Shown one piece after another: positions 32,522-43,455 of a DNA stretch of 64,000 bases. A program made the position numbers and the translations under genes. The notes beneath the pieces are model-generated. The model had not been told where the DNA came from. It saw only the letters and a list, made by a program, of their open reading frames with translations, and searched no databases. The stretch is from Papio anubis (taxonomy: Eukaryota; Chordata; Mammalia; Primates; Cercopithecidae): the NCBI RefSeq assembly GCF_008728515.1, contig NC_044995.1:46765084-46829083 (forward strand). The letters are read 5' to 3'. Position 1 is the stretch's first letter. Every line of letters starts with the position of its first letter.

Positions 32522-33437
32522 CTTTTTTTTTTTTTCTTTTCTTTCAGAGTCCTGCTTTTGTTGCCTAGGCTGGAGAGCAGTGGCACGACCTTGGCTCACT
32601 GCAACCTCCACCTCCCGGGTTCAAGCAATTGTCCTGTCTTAGCCTCCCGAGTAGCTGCGATTACAGGCGCCTGCCACCACGCCCAGCTGATTTTTATATT
32701 TTTAGTAGAGATGGGGTTTCACGATGCTGGCCAGGCTGGTTTCTTTTTCTTTTCTTTTTTTTTTTTTTTTGAGACGGAGTCTCGCTCTGTCGCCCAGGCT
32801 GGAGTTCAGTGACACAGTCTCGGTTCACTGCAAGCTCCACCTCCTGGGTTCACGCCATTCTCCTGCCTCAGCCTCCCGAGTAGCTGGGACTTCAGGCACC
32901 CACCATCACACCCGGCTAATTTTTTGTAGAGACGGGGTTTCACCGAGTTAGTCAGGATGGTCTCAATCTCCTGACCTCGTGATCTGCCTGCCTCGGCCTC
33001 CCAAAGTGCTGGGATTATAGACGTGAGCCACCACGCTCGACCTTTTTTTTTTTTTTGAGACAGAGTCTCGCTCTGTCGCCAGCCTGAAGTACAGTGGTGT
33101 GATCTCGGCTCACTACAGCCTCCGCCTCCTGGGTTCAAGTGATTCTCCTGCCTCAGCCTCCTGAGTAGCTGGGACTACAGGCATGCACCACCACGCCCAG
33201 CTAATTTTTTTTTTTTTTGTATTTTTAGTAGACACAGGGTTTCACCATGTTGGCCAGGATGGTCGTGATCTCTTGACCCCATGATCCACCTGCCTCGGCC
33301 TCCCAAAGTGCTGAGATTATAGGCGTGAGCCACCGCACCTGGCCGCAGGCTGGTCTTGAATGCCTGACTTCAGGGGATCTGCCCACCTCAGCCTCCCAAA
33401 TGCTGGGATTACAGGTGTGAGCCACCATACCTAGCCG
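32522..33437 (-). repeat. Antisense Alu with two Alus inserted in it
   Basis: The outer Alu runs 32522-32740 and resumes at 33346-33437. Inside it lie two complete antisense Alus in tandem (32740-33041 and 33042-33343). GGCTGGT flanks the insert. Confidence 0.83.
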
Positions 33438-33671
33438 GATCATGACTCTTTCAAGCCCTTAACTCACTCTTTGAATTTCTGGGTGGAGGGCACCTAGTGG
33501 CTGATCTAGACAGAGTGCTGGGGCACAAAAATTACCCCAATTCTCCCAGATGTAGATATACCTACAGTCATGATATAGCATATTGTATCAGATGATGCAA
33601 AATCTCTGCTTGTTTGTGGTGGAAACAGTGAGATCTCAGAAACCAAGGATGTATCCGTTAGGGAAGGCTGT

Positions 33672-34063
33672 GTTTAGGACTGGAGTGCAGTGGGGTTATC
33701 ACAGCTCACTGCAGCCTCGAACTCTCAGACTCCAGCAATCCCACAGCCTCAGCCTCCTGAGTAGCTGGGACTACAGGCGCACACCACCATGCCTGACTGC
33801 TTTGTTTTTTTGCGATGGAGTCTTGCTCTGTCGCACAGGCTGGAGTGCAGTGGTGTGATCTCGGCTCACTGCAACCTCTGCCTCCCAGATTCAAACAATT
33901 CTCCTGCCTCAGCCTCCCAAGTAGGTGGGATTACAGGCATGCACCACCATGCCCGGCTACTTTTTGTGTTTTTAGTAGAGACAGGGTTTCACCATGTTGG
34001 CCAGGCTGGTCTCAAACTCCCGATCTCAGATAATCCTCCTGCCTCAGCCTCCCAAGGTGCTGG
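33672..34063 (-). repeat. Antisense left-monomer Alu and an Alu truncated at its 5' end
   Basis: A left monomer (33672-33800) is followed by an Alu (33801-34063) that breaks off exactly where a 300-bp duplication starts. Confidence 0.8.
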
Positions 34064-34600
34064 CCATCTCCCTGTGTGATCCACCGTGAGTCTGCACCTG
34101 ACTACTGGTTCAAATTTTCCTGTAGAAGCTGTCTCTCTGCCTGTTTCTCTCCCTCACCCGTCTCAAACATCTTTTCCTCAAATGGTCTATCCTGCTTGGC
34201 CTGGCCAAAGTGTGGGATCTGTCTACCTCTGTCTCCATACCGCTTTTAGCTCTCAGTCTTGTCTCTGGCTCTGTCTCTCCCTCGGATCCTCTTTCTGTCT
34301 CTGTCTCCCTCCTGCCTGCCCCTGCCACCTCCCTGTCTCTCTCCCTGCCTCGGTTGTCCCTGGCCATCTCCCTGGTGATCAGTGAGTCTGCACCTGTCTG
34401 GTTCTTTTCCTGTCTGTCTCTCTGCCTGTTTCTCTCCCTCACCCTCCAAACATCTTTTCCCTGTCTTCCTGCTTGCCTGGCCGTTGGTCTGTCTACCTCT
34501 GTCTCCAACCGCTTTTAGCTCTCAGTCTTTCTCTGGCTCTGTCTCTCCCTCTCCTCTCTGTCCCTTGTTCCCTTCCTGCCTCCAACCGACCTGTATGTGA
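34061..34600. repeat. 300-bp direct duplication, CTGTCT-rich
   Basis: TGGCCATCTCCCTG at 34061 and again at 34361 start two copies. Both contain GAGTCTGCACCTG, TGTCTCTCTGCCTGTTTCTC and CCGCTTTTAGCTCTCAGTC in the same order. Copy 1 carries many short insertions relative to copy 2. A misassembly is possible. Confidence 0.7.
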
Positions 34601-35232
34601 ATCTCTGCTGTGTCCCTCCTCTCTGGCCTTGGTCTGCAGGGCCCTCCCTGCCCCGCTCCCCATCCCTATCCCTGCCAGGAGGAGGAAAACGTAGCCCTGC
34701 GGAGGCAGCGATGCCCCCCTCCTTGGTTACCAGGGTGCTGGATGGGGGACAGCATGTGGCTCATTACCCTAATGGCTGGTGAGGCCGCCCAGCCTCCCAG
34801 GAAATGGGCCACTTAAGCCTGTTCCAGCTGATGGCAGAGGCTGCTTCTCCCCATGTACTCGGCAGGGAGAAGGGACCAAGGGGGAGAGGAGGGGAGAAAG
34901 GGGGAGGAGAGGAGGGGAGAAAGAGGGAGGAAAGGAGAGGAGGAGAGGGAATGGAGGACTGCAAGGCTGGCGGGGGCTCATCTCCACTTAGGAGCTCTTC
35001 AGGCCTGGGTGTGTCCTGGGAACATGCGCTGGGCTGGCTGGGGGCTGGGGGAGGCTGGACCCCAGGGGCTTCTTCGAAATACACATGCACCTGCCACTTG
35101 GATTCACCCTATGGCCACACACACTGAAAATCACAAACACCCCCTACTGCTCAGACAGCCCCCAAGCTCTCTCCTGTCCCCCTAGGTCCCCTGGACACAG
35201 CCCTGCAGGGTCACACGGGCATGTGCCCAGAG

Positions 35233-35283
<51 letters not shown>

Positions 35284-35668
35284 GCCGTGGAGCATGACTG
35301 TCTCTCTGGAGGACTCCCAAGGCCACGTGCAACAGCCTCGGGACAGGATTCAGAGCACAGAGATCCGACACACCCCAGCCACAAGCTCGGCTGAACACTT
35401 TCAGATGGTCACGGGTCCACACACACACAGACACACACACAGGGTTACAAGTACAACCATACACGGGACACAGACGTACCTTCACATGCCCACGAACACA
35501 CCCACACACATGCTTCCACATGCACACCGATGTAGCCACGAAACACAGTCACAGAGGCGCAGATCATAATACACGCTCCCACTCCCACACACGGTCAGGC
35601 TGGAACAGTTGTAACTCCAGAACATTCCAGCAAACCGGGCTTGACACACAACACAGAGGCACACAGAG
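34601..35668. other. Unique GC-rich sequence with purine and CA tracts
   Basis: There is a GGGGAGA purine tract (34865-34950), a pure CA run (about 35243-35280) and CA-rich sequence (35410-35540). Positions 34755-34830 include CATTACCCTAATGG and CCACTTAAGC (Nkx-like). No exon was recognised. Confidence 0.4.
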
Positions 35669-36275
35669 GCCGGGCGTGGTGGCTCACGCCTGTCATCCCA
35701 GCCCTTTGGGAGGCCAAGGCAGGCAGATTGCTTGAGTCCAGGAGTTCAAGGCCAGCCTGGGCAACACAGCAAGACTCTGTCTCTACAAAATACATAAAAA
35801 TTAGCCTGGTGTGGTGGCCTACACCTGTGGTCCCAGCTACTCAGGAGGCTGAGGCAGGAGGATGGCGTGAGCTCAGGAGGTCAAGGTTGCAGTGAGCTAT
35901 GATTGTGCCACTGCACTCCAGCCTGGGCAACAGAGCAAGACCCTGTCACAAAAATAAAAAATAAAAGATACACCCTCTCTTTTTTTTTTTTGAGATGGAG
36001 TCTCACTCTGTCGCCCAGGCTGGAGTGCAGTGTCATGATCTCTGCTCACTGCAAGCTCCGCCTCCCAAGCTCACGCCATTCTCCTGCCTCAGCTTCCCAA
36101 GTAGCTGGGACTACAGGCGCCCGCCACCACGCCCAGCTAATTTTTTATATATTTTTTAGTAGAGACGGGGTTTCACCGTGTTAGCCAGGATGGTCTTGAT
36201 CTCCTGACCTCGTGATCCGCCCGCCTCGGCCTCCCAAAGTGCTGGGATTACAGGCACGGGCCACTGCGCTAGGCC
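35669..36275. repeat. Sense Alu and antisense AluY
   Basis: An Alu at 35669-35960 and an AluY at 35979-36275. AAGATACAC-type sequence occurs on both sides of the AluY. Confidence 0.85.
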
Positions 36276-36393
36276 CAAGATACACTCTTGGTGTGGATAT
36301 ATATGTATTATATGATAGACACTAGATACATATTACTATACATTATAGAATAGCTAATATTCTACATAGTATATATGTTATATATAATATATA
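36276..36393. repeat. AT-rich sequence
   Basis: TATA-rich low-complexity DNA that formed the target site of the following L1. Confidence 0.7.
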
Positions 36394-36638
36394 ACAAATG
36401 GAATATATTCTTTTTTTAATTTTTTTAATTTTTTATTATTATTATACTTTAAGTTCTAGGGTACATGTGCATAACGTGCAGGTTTGTTACATATGTATAC
36501 TTGTGCCATGTTGCTCTGCTGCACGCATCAACTCGTCAGCACCCATCAACTCATCAGCACCCATCAACTCATCATTTACATCAGGTATAACTCCCAATGC
36601 AATCCCTCCACCCTCCCCCACAAATGGAATATATTCTT
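36394..36638 (-). mobile_element. 5'-truncated L1PA insertion with 19-bp TSD
   Basis: The T-run and ACTTTAAGTTCTAGGGTACA, then ATGTGCATAACGTGCAGG, are the reverse of the L1PA 3' end. The direct repeat ACAAATGGAATATATTCTT lies at 36394-36412 and 36620-36638. Inside, an 18-bp unit of the GCACCCATCAACTCATCA type occurs three times (36521-36574), unlike the single copy expected. Only about 200 bp of the element was inserted. Confidence 0.9.
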
Positions 36639-38590
36639 GATCAGCCTGGCCAACATGGCGAAACCCTGTCTCTACTAACAACACAAAAATTAGCCGGGCA
36701 TGGTGGTGGGTGTCTGTAATCCCAGCTACTCTGGAGGCTGAGGCAGGAGAATGACTTGAACTCGGGAGGTGGAGGTTGCAGTGAGCTGAGATCATGCCAC
36801 TGCACTCCAGCCTGGGGGATAGAGCGAGATTCTGTTTCCAAAAAAAAAAAAAAAAAAAAAGAAGAAGAATAAAAATTACAATAACAAAAAATAAAATACA
36901 TTCTTTTCTTTTCCTTTTTTATTTTATTTACTTATTTATTTATTTTTGAGACAGAGTCTTGCTGTGTTGCCCAAGCTGGAGTACAATGGCATGGTCTTGG
37001 CTCACTGCAACCTCCACCTCTCAGGTTAAAGCGATTCTCCTGACTCAGCCTCCAGAGTAGCTGGAACTACAGGTGCTCACCACCACACCCGGCTAATTTT
37101 TGTATATTTAGTAGAGACGGGGTTTCACCATGTTGGCCAGGCTGGTCTCAAACTCGTGCCATCAGGTGATCTGCCCACCTCGGCCTCTCAGATTGTTGGT
37201 GTTACAAGCATGAGCCACTGTGCCCGGCCAATTTTTTGATGTTTTCTAAAGACAGGATTTTGCCACATTGCCCAGGCTGTATAATGCAATTCTGACATTA
37301 ACCTCCTGGGGTTATGGCAGACCCAAGTTATGGGCATAGTCCCTAACAAGACTGTCCTCGTCACCAGGAGCAATGGGTCATGCCTGTAATCCCAGGACTT
37401 TGGGAGGCCAAGGCAGGAGGATTGAACTCAGGAATTTGAGACCAGCCTGGGCAACGTAGCAAAACTCCGCCTCTTAAAAAAATATGAAACTGGCCAGGCG
37501 CGGTGGCTCACGCCTGTAATCCCAGCACTTTGGGAGGCCGAGGCAGGAGGATCCCAAGGTGAGGAGATCGAGACCATCCTGCCTAACACGGTGAAACCCC
37601 GTCTCTACTAAAAATACAAAAAATTAGCCAGGCGTGGTGGCGGGTGCCTGTAGTCCCAGCTACTCGGGAGACTGAGGCAGCAGAATGGCGTGAACCCGGG
37701 AGGTAGAGCTTGCAGTGAGCTGAGATTGCACCACTGCACTCCAGCCTGGGTGACAAAGCGAGACTCCCTCTCAAAAAAAAAAAGAAAAAGAAAAAAGAAA
37801 CTTAGCTGTGTGTGGTAATGGGCACTTGTAGTCCCAGGTACTTGGGAGGTTGAGTCAGGAGTATCACTTGAACCTGGGAGGTTGAGGCTGCAGTGAACCA
37901 TGTTTGCATCACTGCACTCCAGCTTGGGCAACAGAGTGAGACCCTGTCTCAGAAAGGGTTTTTCTAATTAAAAACACAAGTCAGGCCGGGCGTGGTGGCT
38001 CATGCCTGTAACCCCAGCACTTTGGGAGGCCGATGCGGGCAGATCACGAGGTCAGGAGATTGAGACCATTCTGGCTAACACGGTGAAACGCTGTCTCTTC
38101 TAAAAATACAAAAAATTAGCTGGGCGTGGTGGCGGGTGCCTGTAATCCCAGCTACTCAGGAGGCTGAGGCAGGAGAATCACTTGAACCTGGGAGGTGGAG
38201 GTTGCAGTGAGCCGAGATCGCACCACTGCACTCCAGCCTGGGTGACGGAGTGAGACTCCGTCTCAAAAACAAAAAACAAATAAAAAACTCCACAAGTCAG
38301 AGGCCAGGCACAGTGGCTCCTGCCTGCAATCCTAGCACTTTGGGAGGCTGAAGAATGAAGATACCTTGAGCCAGGAGTTCAAGACCACCCTGGGCAATAT
38401 AGTGAGACCCCCATCTCTGCAAAAAATAAAAAAATTAGCCAGCAATGGTAGCACACACCTGTAGCCCCAGCTACTCAGGAGTGTGAGGCAGGAGGATCTC
38501 TTGAGCCCAGGAGGTCAAGACTAGAGTGAGTTATGATCTCACCACTTCACTCCAGCCTGGGCAACAGAGTGAGATCATGTCTCTAAAATC
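36639..38590. repeat. Alu cluster
   Basis: Members: sense Alu lacking its head (36639-36862); antisense Alu (36915-37228) and a fragment (37229-37290); sense Alu (37362-37489 and 37797-37958) split by an AluY (37493-37797); sense Alu (37984-38270), with ACAAGTCAG on both sides; sense Alu (38304-38590). Confidence 0.84.
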
Positions 38591-38681
38591 ATTTTAAAAA
38601 GTAAGAAAACAAGTCAGAAAGCCAAACAGAGAGACACATAGGACAAAATCTGAGAGGGTCCCCAGAAGAGCTTCCATGCCT

Positions 38682-40009
38682 TTTTATTATTATTATTATT
38701 TTTTTTATTTTTATTTTTTTTGAGACAGTCTCGCTCTGTCGCCCAGGCTGGAGTGCAGTGGCCGGATCTCAGCTCACTGCAAGCTCCGCCTCCCGGGTTC
38801 ACGTCATTCTCCTGCCTCAGTTTCCCGAGTAGCTGGGACTACAGGCGCCCGCCACCACGCCCGGCTAGTTTTTTTTGTATTTTTTAATAGAGACGGGGTT
38901 TCATCGTGTTAGCCAGGATGGTCTTGATCTCCTGACCTCGTGATCTGCCCGTCTCGGCCTCCCAAAGTGCTGGGATTGCAGGCTTGAGCCACCGCGCCCG
39001 GCTTTTTATAACTCTTATTTTTACTTTTTTGAGATGGAGTCTCTCTCTGTTGCCCAGGCTGGAGTGCCGAGGCGTGATTTTGACTCATAGCAGCCTCCGC
39101 CTCACAGATTCAAGAGGTTCTCCTGCCTCAGCCTCCAGAGTAGCTTGGACTACAGGCACCTGCCACCACACCCAGCTAATTTTTGTATTTTTAGTAGAGA
39201 CAGGGTTTCGCCATGTTGGTCAGGCTGGTCTCGAACACCTGAGCTCAAGTGATCCTCCCGCCTCAGCCTCCCAAAGTGCTGGGATTATAGGTGTGAGCCA
39301 CCGTGCCCGGCCCCATGTCCTCTTCTTGTGGCATTAGGGTGTGTCCCCTCTCCTAAAAGAACATCAGTATGTTCACCAATCAGGAAGCTTTGAGGTTCAG
39401 AGGTTTTGTTTGTTTGTTTGTGATGAAGTCTCACTCTCCTACACAGGCTGGAGTGCGGTGGTGTGACCTCGGCTCACTGCAAACTCTGCCTCCTGGGTTC
39501 AAGTGATTCTCCTGCCTCAGCCTCCTGAGTAGCTGGGATTGCAGGCACATACCACCATGCCCAGCTGATTTTTGTATTTTTAGTAGAAATGGGGTTTCCT
39601 GGCCGGGTGCAGTGGCTCACGCCTGTAATCCTAGCACTTTGGGAGGCCGAGGTGGGCGGATCATTTGAGGTCAGGAGTTCAAGACCAGCCTGGCCAACAT
39701 GGTGAAACCCCATCTCTCTTAAAAATACAAAATTAGCCAGGCGTGGTGTCGCCTGCCTGTAATCCCAGTTACTCGGGAGGCTGAGGCAGGAGAATCCCTT
39801 GAATCCGGGAGGCGGAGGTTGCAGTGAGTCGAGGTCGAGTCATTGCATTCTATCCTGGACAACAAGAGTGAATCTCTGTCTCAAAAAAAAAAAAAAAATG
39901 GAGTTTCACCATGATGGCCAGCCTGGTCTCAAATTTCTGACCTCAAGTGATCCGCCTGCCTCGGCCTCCCAAAGTGGTGGGATTAGAGGCATGAGCCACC
40001 GCACCTGGC
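38682..40009. repeat. AluYR and Alu cluster with an inverted nested insertion
   Basis: Antisense AluYR (38682-39002, with TTATTATT tail); antisense Alu (39015-39312); antisense Alu (39405-39598 and 39898-40009) interrupted by a sense Alu (39601-39897). The interrupted element repeats AATGGGGTTTC/AATGGAGTTTC at the break. Confidence 0.85.
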
Positions 40010-40322
40010 GCAGAGAAGGACTCTTCTACAAATATGTAATCCCAATATCATCACCACATTTGCAGTAATCCTCTAATAGGATCAAATAGCCTGACAGGGC
40101 CCATAGACTTTTTTTTAAAATTGGTTCATTCATTCAAATCAGGACTCGAACATCCCACGCACAGAGATGCAACACACTTTTCTTCTCTTTTCTTTTTCTA
40201 ATCTAAAAGGATTTCCAACAAAAAGTTTCCAGTGGGGAGTAGAATTATGAGTGGCTGCTAATTTCTTGTGATTGTCAATGGTAAGGATGACAGTTAAAAA
40301 TGTGTTTTAAAAATGTTAAACG
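40010..40322. other. Unique spacer
   Basis: No gene or named repeat was seen. Confidence 0.4.
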
Positions 40323-40448
40323 GGCCAGGCAAGGTGGCTCATGCCTGTAATCCCCATGCTTTGAGAGGTGAGGCAGGAGGATTGCTTGAGGCCAGGAGTT
40401 CGAGCTCAGCCTGGGCAACAAAGTGAGACACCAGTCTCTACTTAAAAT

Positions 40449-40491
<43 letters not shown>

Positions 40492-41090
40492 TTTTTGAGA
40501 CAGAGTCTCGCTCTGTCACCCAGGCTGGAGTGCAGTGGCGCGATCTTGGCTCAGTGCAAGCTCTGCCTCCCGGGTTCATGCCATTCTCCTGCCTCAGCCT
40601 CCCGAGTAGCTGGGACTACAGGCGCCCGCCACCACGTCTGGCTAATTTTTTGTATTTTTAGTAGAGACAGGGTTTCACCGTGTTAGCCAGATGATCTCGA
40701 TCTCCTGACCTCGCAATCCGCCCACCTTGGCCTCCCAAAGTGCCGGGATTACAGGCGTGAGCCACCATGCCCGGCCAGTCTCTACTAAAGTTTAAAAATT
40801 ATCTGGGCATGCTGGGCATGGTGGCTCACACCTGTAATCCCGGCACTTTGGGAGCCCAAGGTGGGTGGATCACTTGAGGTCAGGAGTTCGAGACCAGCCT
40901 GGCCAACATTGTGAACCCGTCTTCTGTACCAAAAATGTAAAAATTAGCCAGGTGTGGTGGTGGTGGCAGGTGCCTGTAATTGCAGCTACTCAGGAGGCTG
41001 AGGCCGGAGAATCACTTGAACCCGGTAGGCAGAGGTCGCAGTGAGCCAAGACCGTACCACTGTACACCAGCCTGGAGGCAGAGTGGGACT
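40323..41090. repeat. Alu cluster with TTTA microsatellite
   Basis: A sense Alu head (40323-40446) is interrupted by an antisense AluY (40495-40776) with a pure TTTA tail (40449-40494). A short return to the outer element (40777-40810) and a sense Alu (40811-41090) follow. Confidence 0.85.
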
Positions 41091-41100
41091 CAAAAGAAAG

Positions 41101-41134
<34 letters not shown>

Positions 41135-41230
41135 AAGAAAGGAGTGGAGGGAGGGGGGGGGAGGGAGGGAGGGAGGGAAAGGAGGAAGGGAGGGAGGGGG
41201 GGGGGGGGGGGGGGGGGGGGCAAGAAAGGA
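41091..41230. repeat. Purine microsatellite ending in a 25-G run
   Basis: GAAA, GA and GGGA repeats end in uninterrupted G at 41196-41220. Such a run is unstable in cloning and sequencing, so its length is uncertain. Confidence 0.9.
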
Positions 41231-41819
41231 GGAGGTCTAGAGGCGGGGCTCAAAGAGGAGGGAGAGTTCCTGTAAGATGGGGTTGGGGGTTAGAGAGGAG
41301 ATTGGGAAGGGAGGGTGCCTGGGAACTGGAGAATCTCCGTGGCGAGGCCTTAGGCGATCCTGGGAATTGGAGAATCTCCGTGGTGAGGCCTTAGGCAATC
41401 CTGGAGGGCTTCCAAGAGGCGTGGCTGGCCCTCCCTCAGGATGCTGCTGGAAGTGGCCCCCAAGAGCAGTGGCTAAGAGAGGGACAGAACAGCTGATGCT
41501 TTTTGACCAAGGAACATCAGCCAAAGGCCATGGGAGGGGTAGGAGGAGTGCTTGCTGGGTGGGTCCCACTGTCTCTTCTTCTCCTGGGGGGCCCTCTTGC
41601 CCTTCCAGAGCAACCCCATCTTTCTAATCAGGCATGGGGGGCAGGGGGCAGGTGTGAGGAGGAAGAATAAAACCCCACTGGCTTTGATATTTGAGGGGTC
41701 CACGATGCCCCCACAGCATGTCTCTCCGCACGGATCTCTGTAGACCTGGGCACCCCTAGCTGGCACCACCCTACCCTGGTTCACGTGGTCCCCCTCCCCC
41801 CTCTCCTCCCATCCCCTGT
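41231..41819. other. Unique GC-rich sequence with a 41-bp tandem duplication
   Basis: The unit TGGGAACTGGAGAATCTCCG and its continuation (41320-41360) is repeated at 41361-41401 with three to four changes. Otherwise no named feature. Confidence 0.5.
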
Positions 41820-42140
41820 CCCAGCCCACTGGGCCCCCTGTTATCTTTAATTAGCCTTTGTGGAACTGAATTCATTGAGACTCTGACAGCCCTTTACGGT
41901 GGGGGGAGGTCAGGCTGCAGCTTCCCCGCCTCCCTGCCTGGCTAATTCGGGGGCTCTATTGTCAAGAGGCACCACCCCATCCCCCTCTCCACTCCCCTCC
42001 GCGGTTGGATTGCTTCCACAGACAATGCGGAGAGCTCATCGTTCTGAAGGGCCAGGGGCTGTAATTTCGTTTAATTCAGCCCAGGAGACAGCAATTACAG
42101 CTAATAAACGACCCCTAATCAGCTATCTCTCCCACTCCCA
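41820..42140. promoter_or_regulatory. Candidate enhancer, dense homeodomain sites
   Basis: Within about 300 bp of repeat-free DNA lie TTATCTTTAATTAG (41840), GAATTCATTGAG, CTAATTCGG, GACAATG (SOX-like, 42021), TTTAATTCAG, CAATTACAGCTAATAAACG and CCTAATCAGC (42070-42125). So many TAAT cores in GC-rich surroundings look selected rather than random. Activity and conservation are inferred. Confidence 0.4.
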
Positions 42141-42708
42141 CCCCTGCCACCCAGCTCCCCTCTCCCTGGGGAGCCCTCCCTTCCCCCAGCCGGGGGAAGG
42201 AAGGAAAGAATAGAACAGCCCTGCCCTCTGAGTCTCAGTTTTGCCTTCTAGGAAATGGGCATAGCATTGAACCCTGCCAGGCACACGCCACCACACCCAG
42301 CTAATCTTTTTACTTTTTGTAGAGGGATCTCACATCGCTGTCCAGGTGAGTTCACCCCACCCAAGAGAGAGATCCAGTGCAGGGGAAATTCCAGCAGATT
42401 CTCTGTCTGTGTGTTGGTGGGGGATAGACACAGGGGGATAAGGAGAGCATCTTCACGTACCTCCACCTTCCATGTCCCATCTCTCCCTCCATGTAGCCTT
42501 CAGGTGGCTGACTGTTTGATTTTGCAGAGCTAAGAATATCCCTGAATGATGTGAAGTGGGCTTGAACTGCAGGCTGGTGAGAGGTACAGAGAGAAGGAAG
42601 GAGAGAAGGAGGGAGGGAGGAAAATCTCAGCCTCCTTTCATGCCCCTTCAGCTTCTAAAGTCTCTACTGCTTTCATCCCCATGACAAAAATAACAAGCCC
42701 ACCTCACC
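42141..42708. other. Unique sequence with an Alu scrap
   Basis: An antisense Alu scrap (42275-42347) and a GGAA-rich patch (42590-42622) are the only recognised items. Confidence 0.5.
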
Positions 42709-43151
42709 ATAGACAGAGTCTAGCTCTGTCGCCCAGGCTGGAGAGCAGTAGCATGATCTCAGATCACTGCAACCTCTGCCTCCTGGGTTCAAGCGATTCT
42801 CCTGCCTTGGCTTCCCGAGTAGCTGGGATTACAGGCACTGGCCACCGCACCCAGCCAATTTTTCTTTTTTGAGACGGAGTCTTGCTCTGTCACCTAGGCT
42901 GGAGTGCAGTGGAGCGATCTCGGCTCACTGCAAGCTCCGCCTCCTGGGTTCACGCCATTCTCCTGCCTCAGCTTCCCAAGTAGCTGGGACTACAGGCGCC
43001 CGCCACCACATCCGGCTAATTTTTTGTATTTTCAGTAGAGACGGGGTTTCACCGTGTTAGCCAGGATGGTCTCTATCTCCTGACCTCATGATCCGCCTGC
43101 TTCAGCCCCCCAAGGTGCTGGGATTACAGGCGTGAGCTACCGTGCCCGGCC
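42709..43151 (-). repeat. Antisense left-monomer Alu and AluY
   Basis: A left monomer at 42709-42860 and a complete AluY at 42862-43151. Confidence 0.85.
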
Positions 43152-43455
43152 GGATTAAATTCTTTAGTGCTTGGGGGCTTTGAGAAATGTCATCTGCTGT
43201 TAAGGTTGTAGTTGTTATAGTGCCATGAATGATAGATTTAAAGACCCTCAAATGGCAGTAATCTTAGGGGACTGTGTTGGCAGGGGCTGCAGACAAAAGG
43301 CATCATTTCAGAAATCAATGAAAATTGCAAAGATGTCGTACAATAAGGGGTTCCCAGGTACTTCAAACCTCCCTGGCTGATCCATTGAAGAATTGCCACT
43401 GTGGTACTGAGAATAAATGGGATTATTGTAGCTATGATGCTGAGGGAAGAAATAT
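43152..43455. other. Unassigned block between Alus
   Basis: This is about 300 bp of balanced composition with no Alu or MIR feature. Short frames are open around 43260-43400, but I recognise no protein. It could be an old processed pseudogene fragment or a unique enhancer. Confidence 0.3.

Noticed and set aside
34755..34830. Coding exon near a CATTACCCTAATGG motif
   Set aside because: A short open frame with no splice pair and no recognisable peptide.
35243..35280. CA/TG and AGAG runs as regulatory arrays or CRISPR-like repeats
   Set aside because: They are ordinary microsatellites. There are no spacers, and the genome is eukaryotic.
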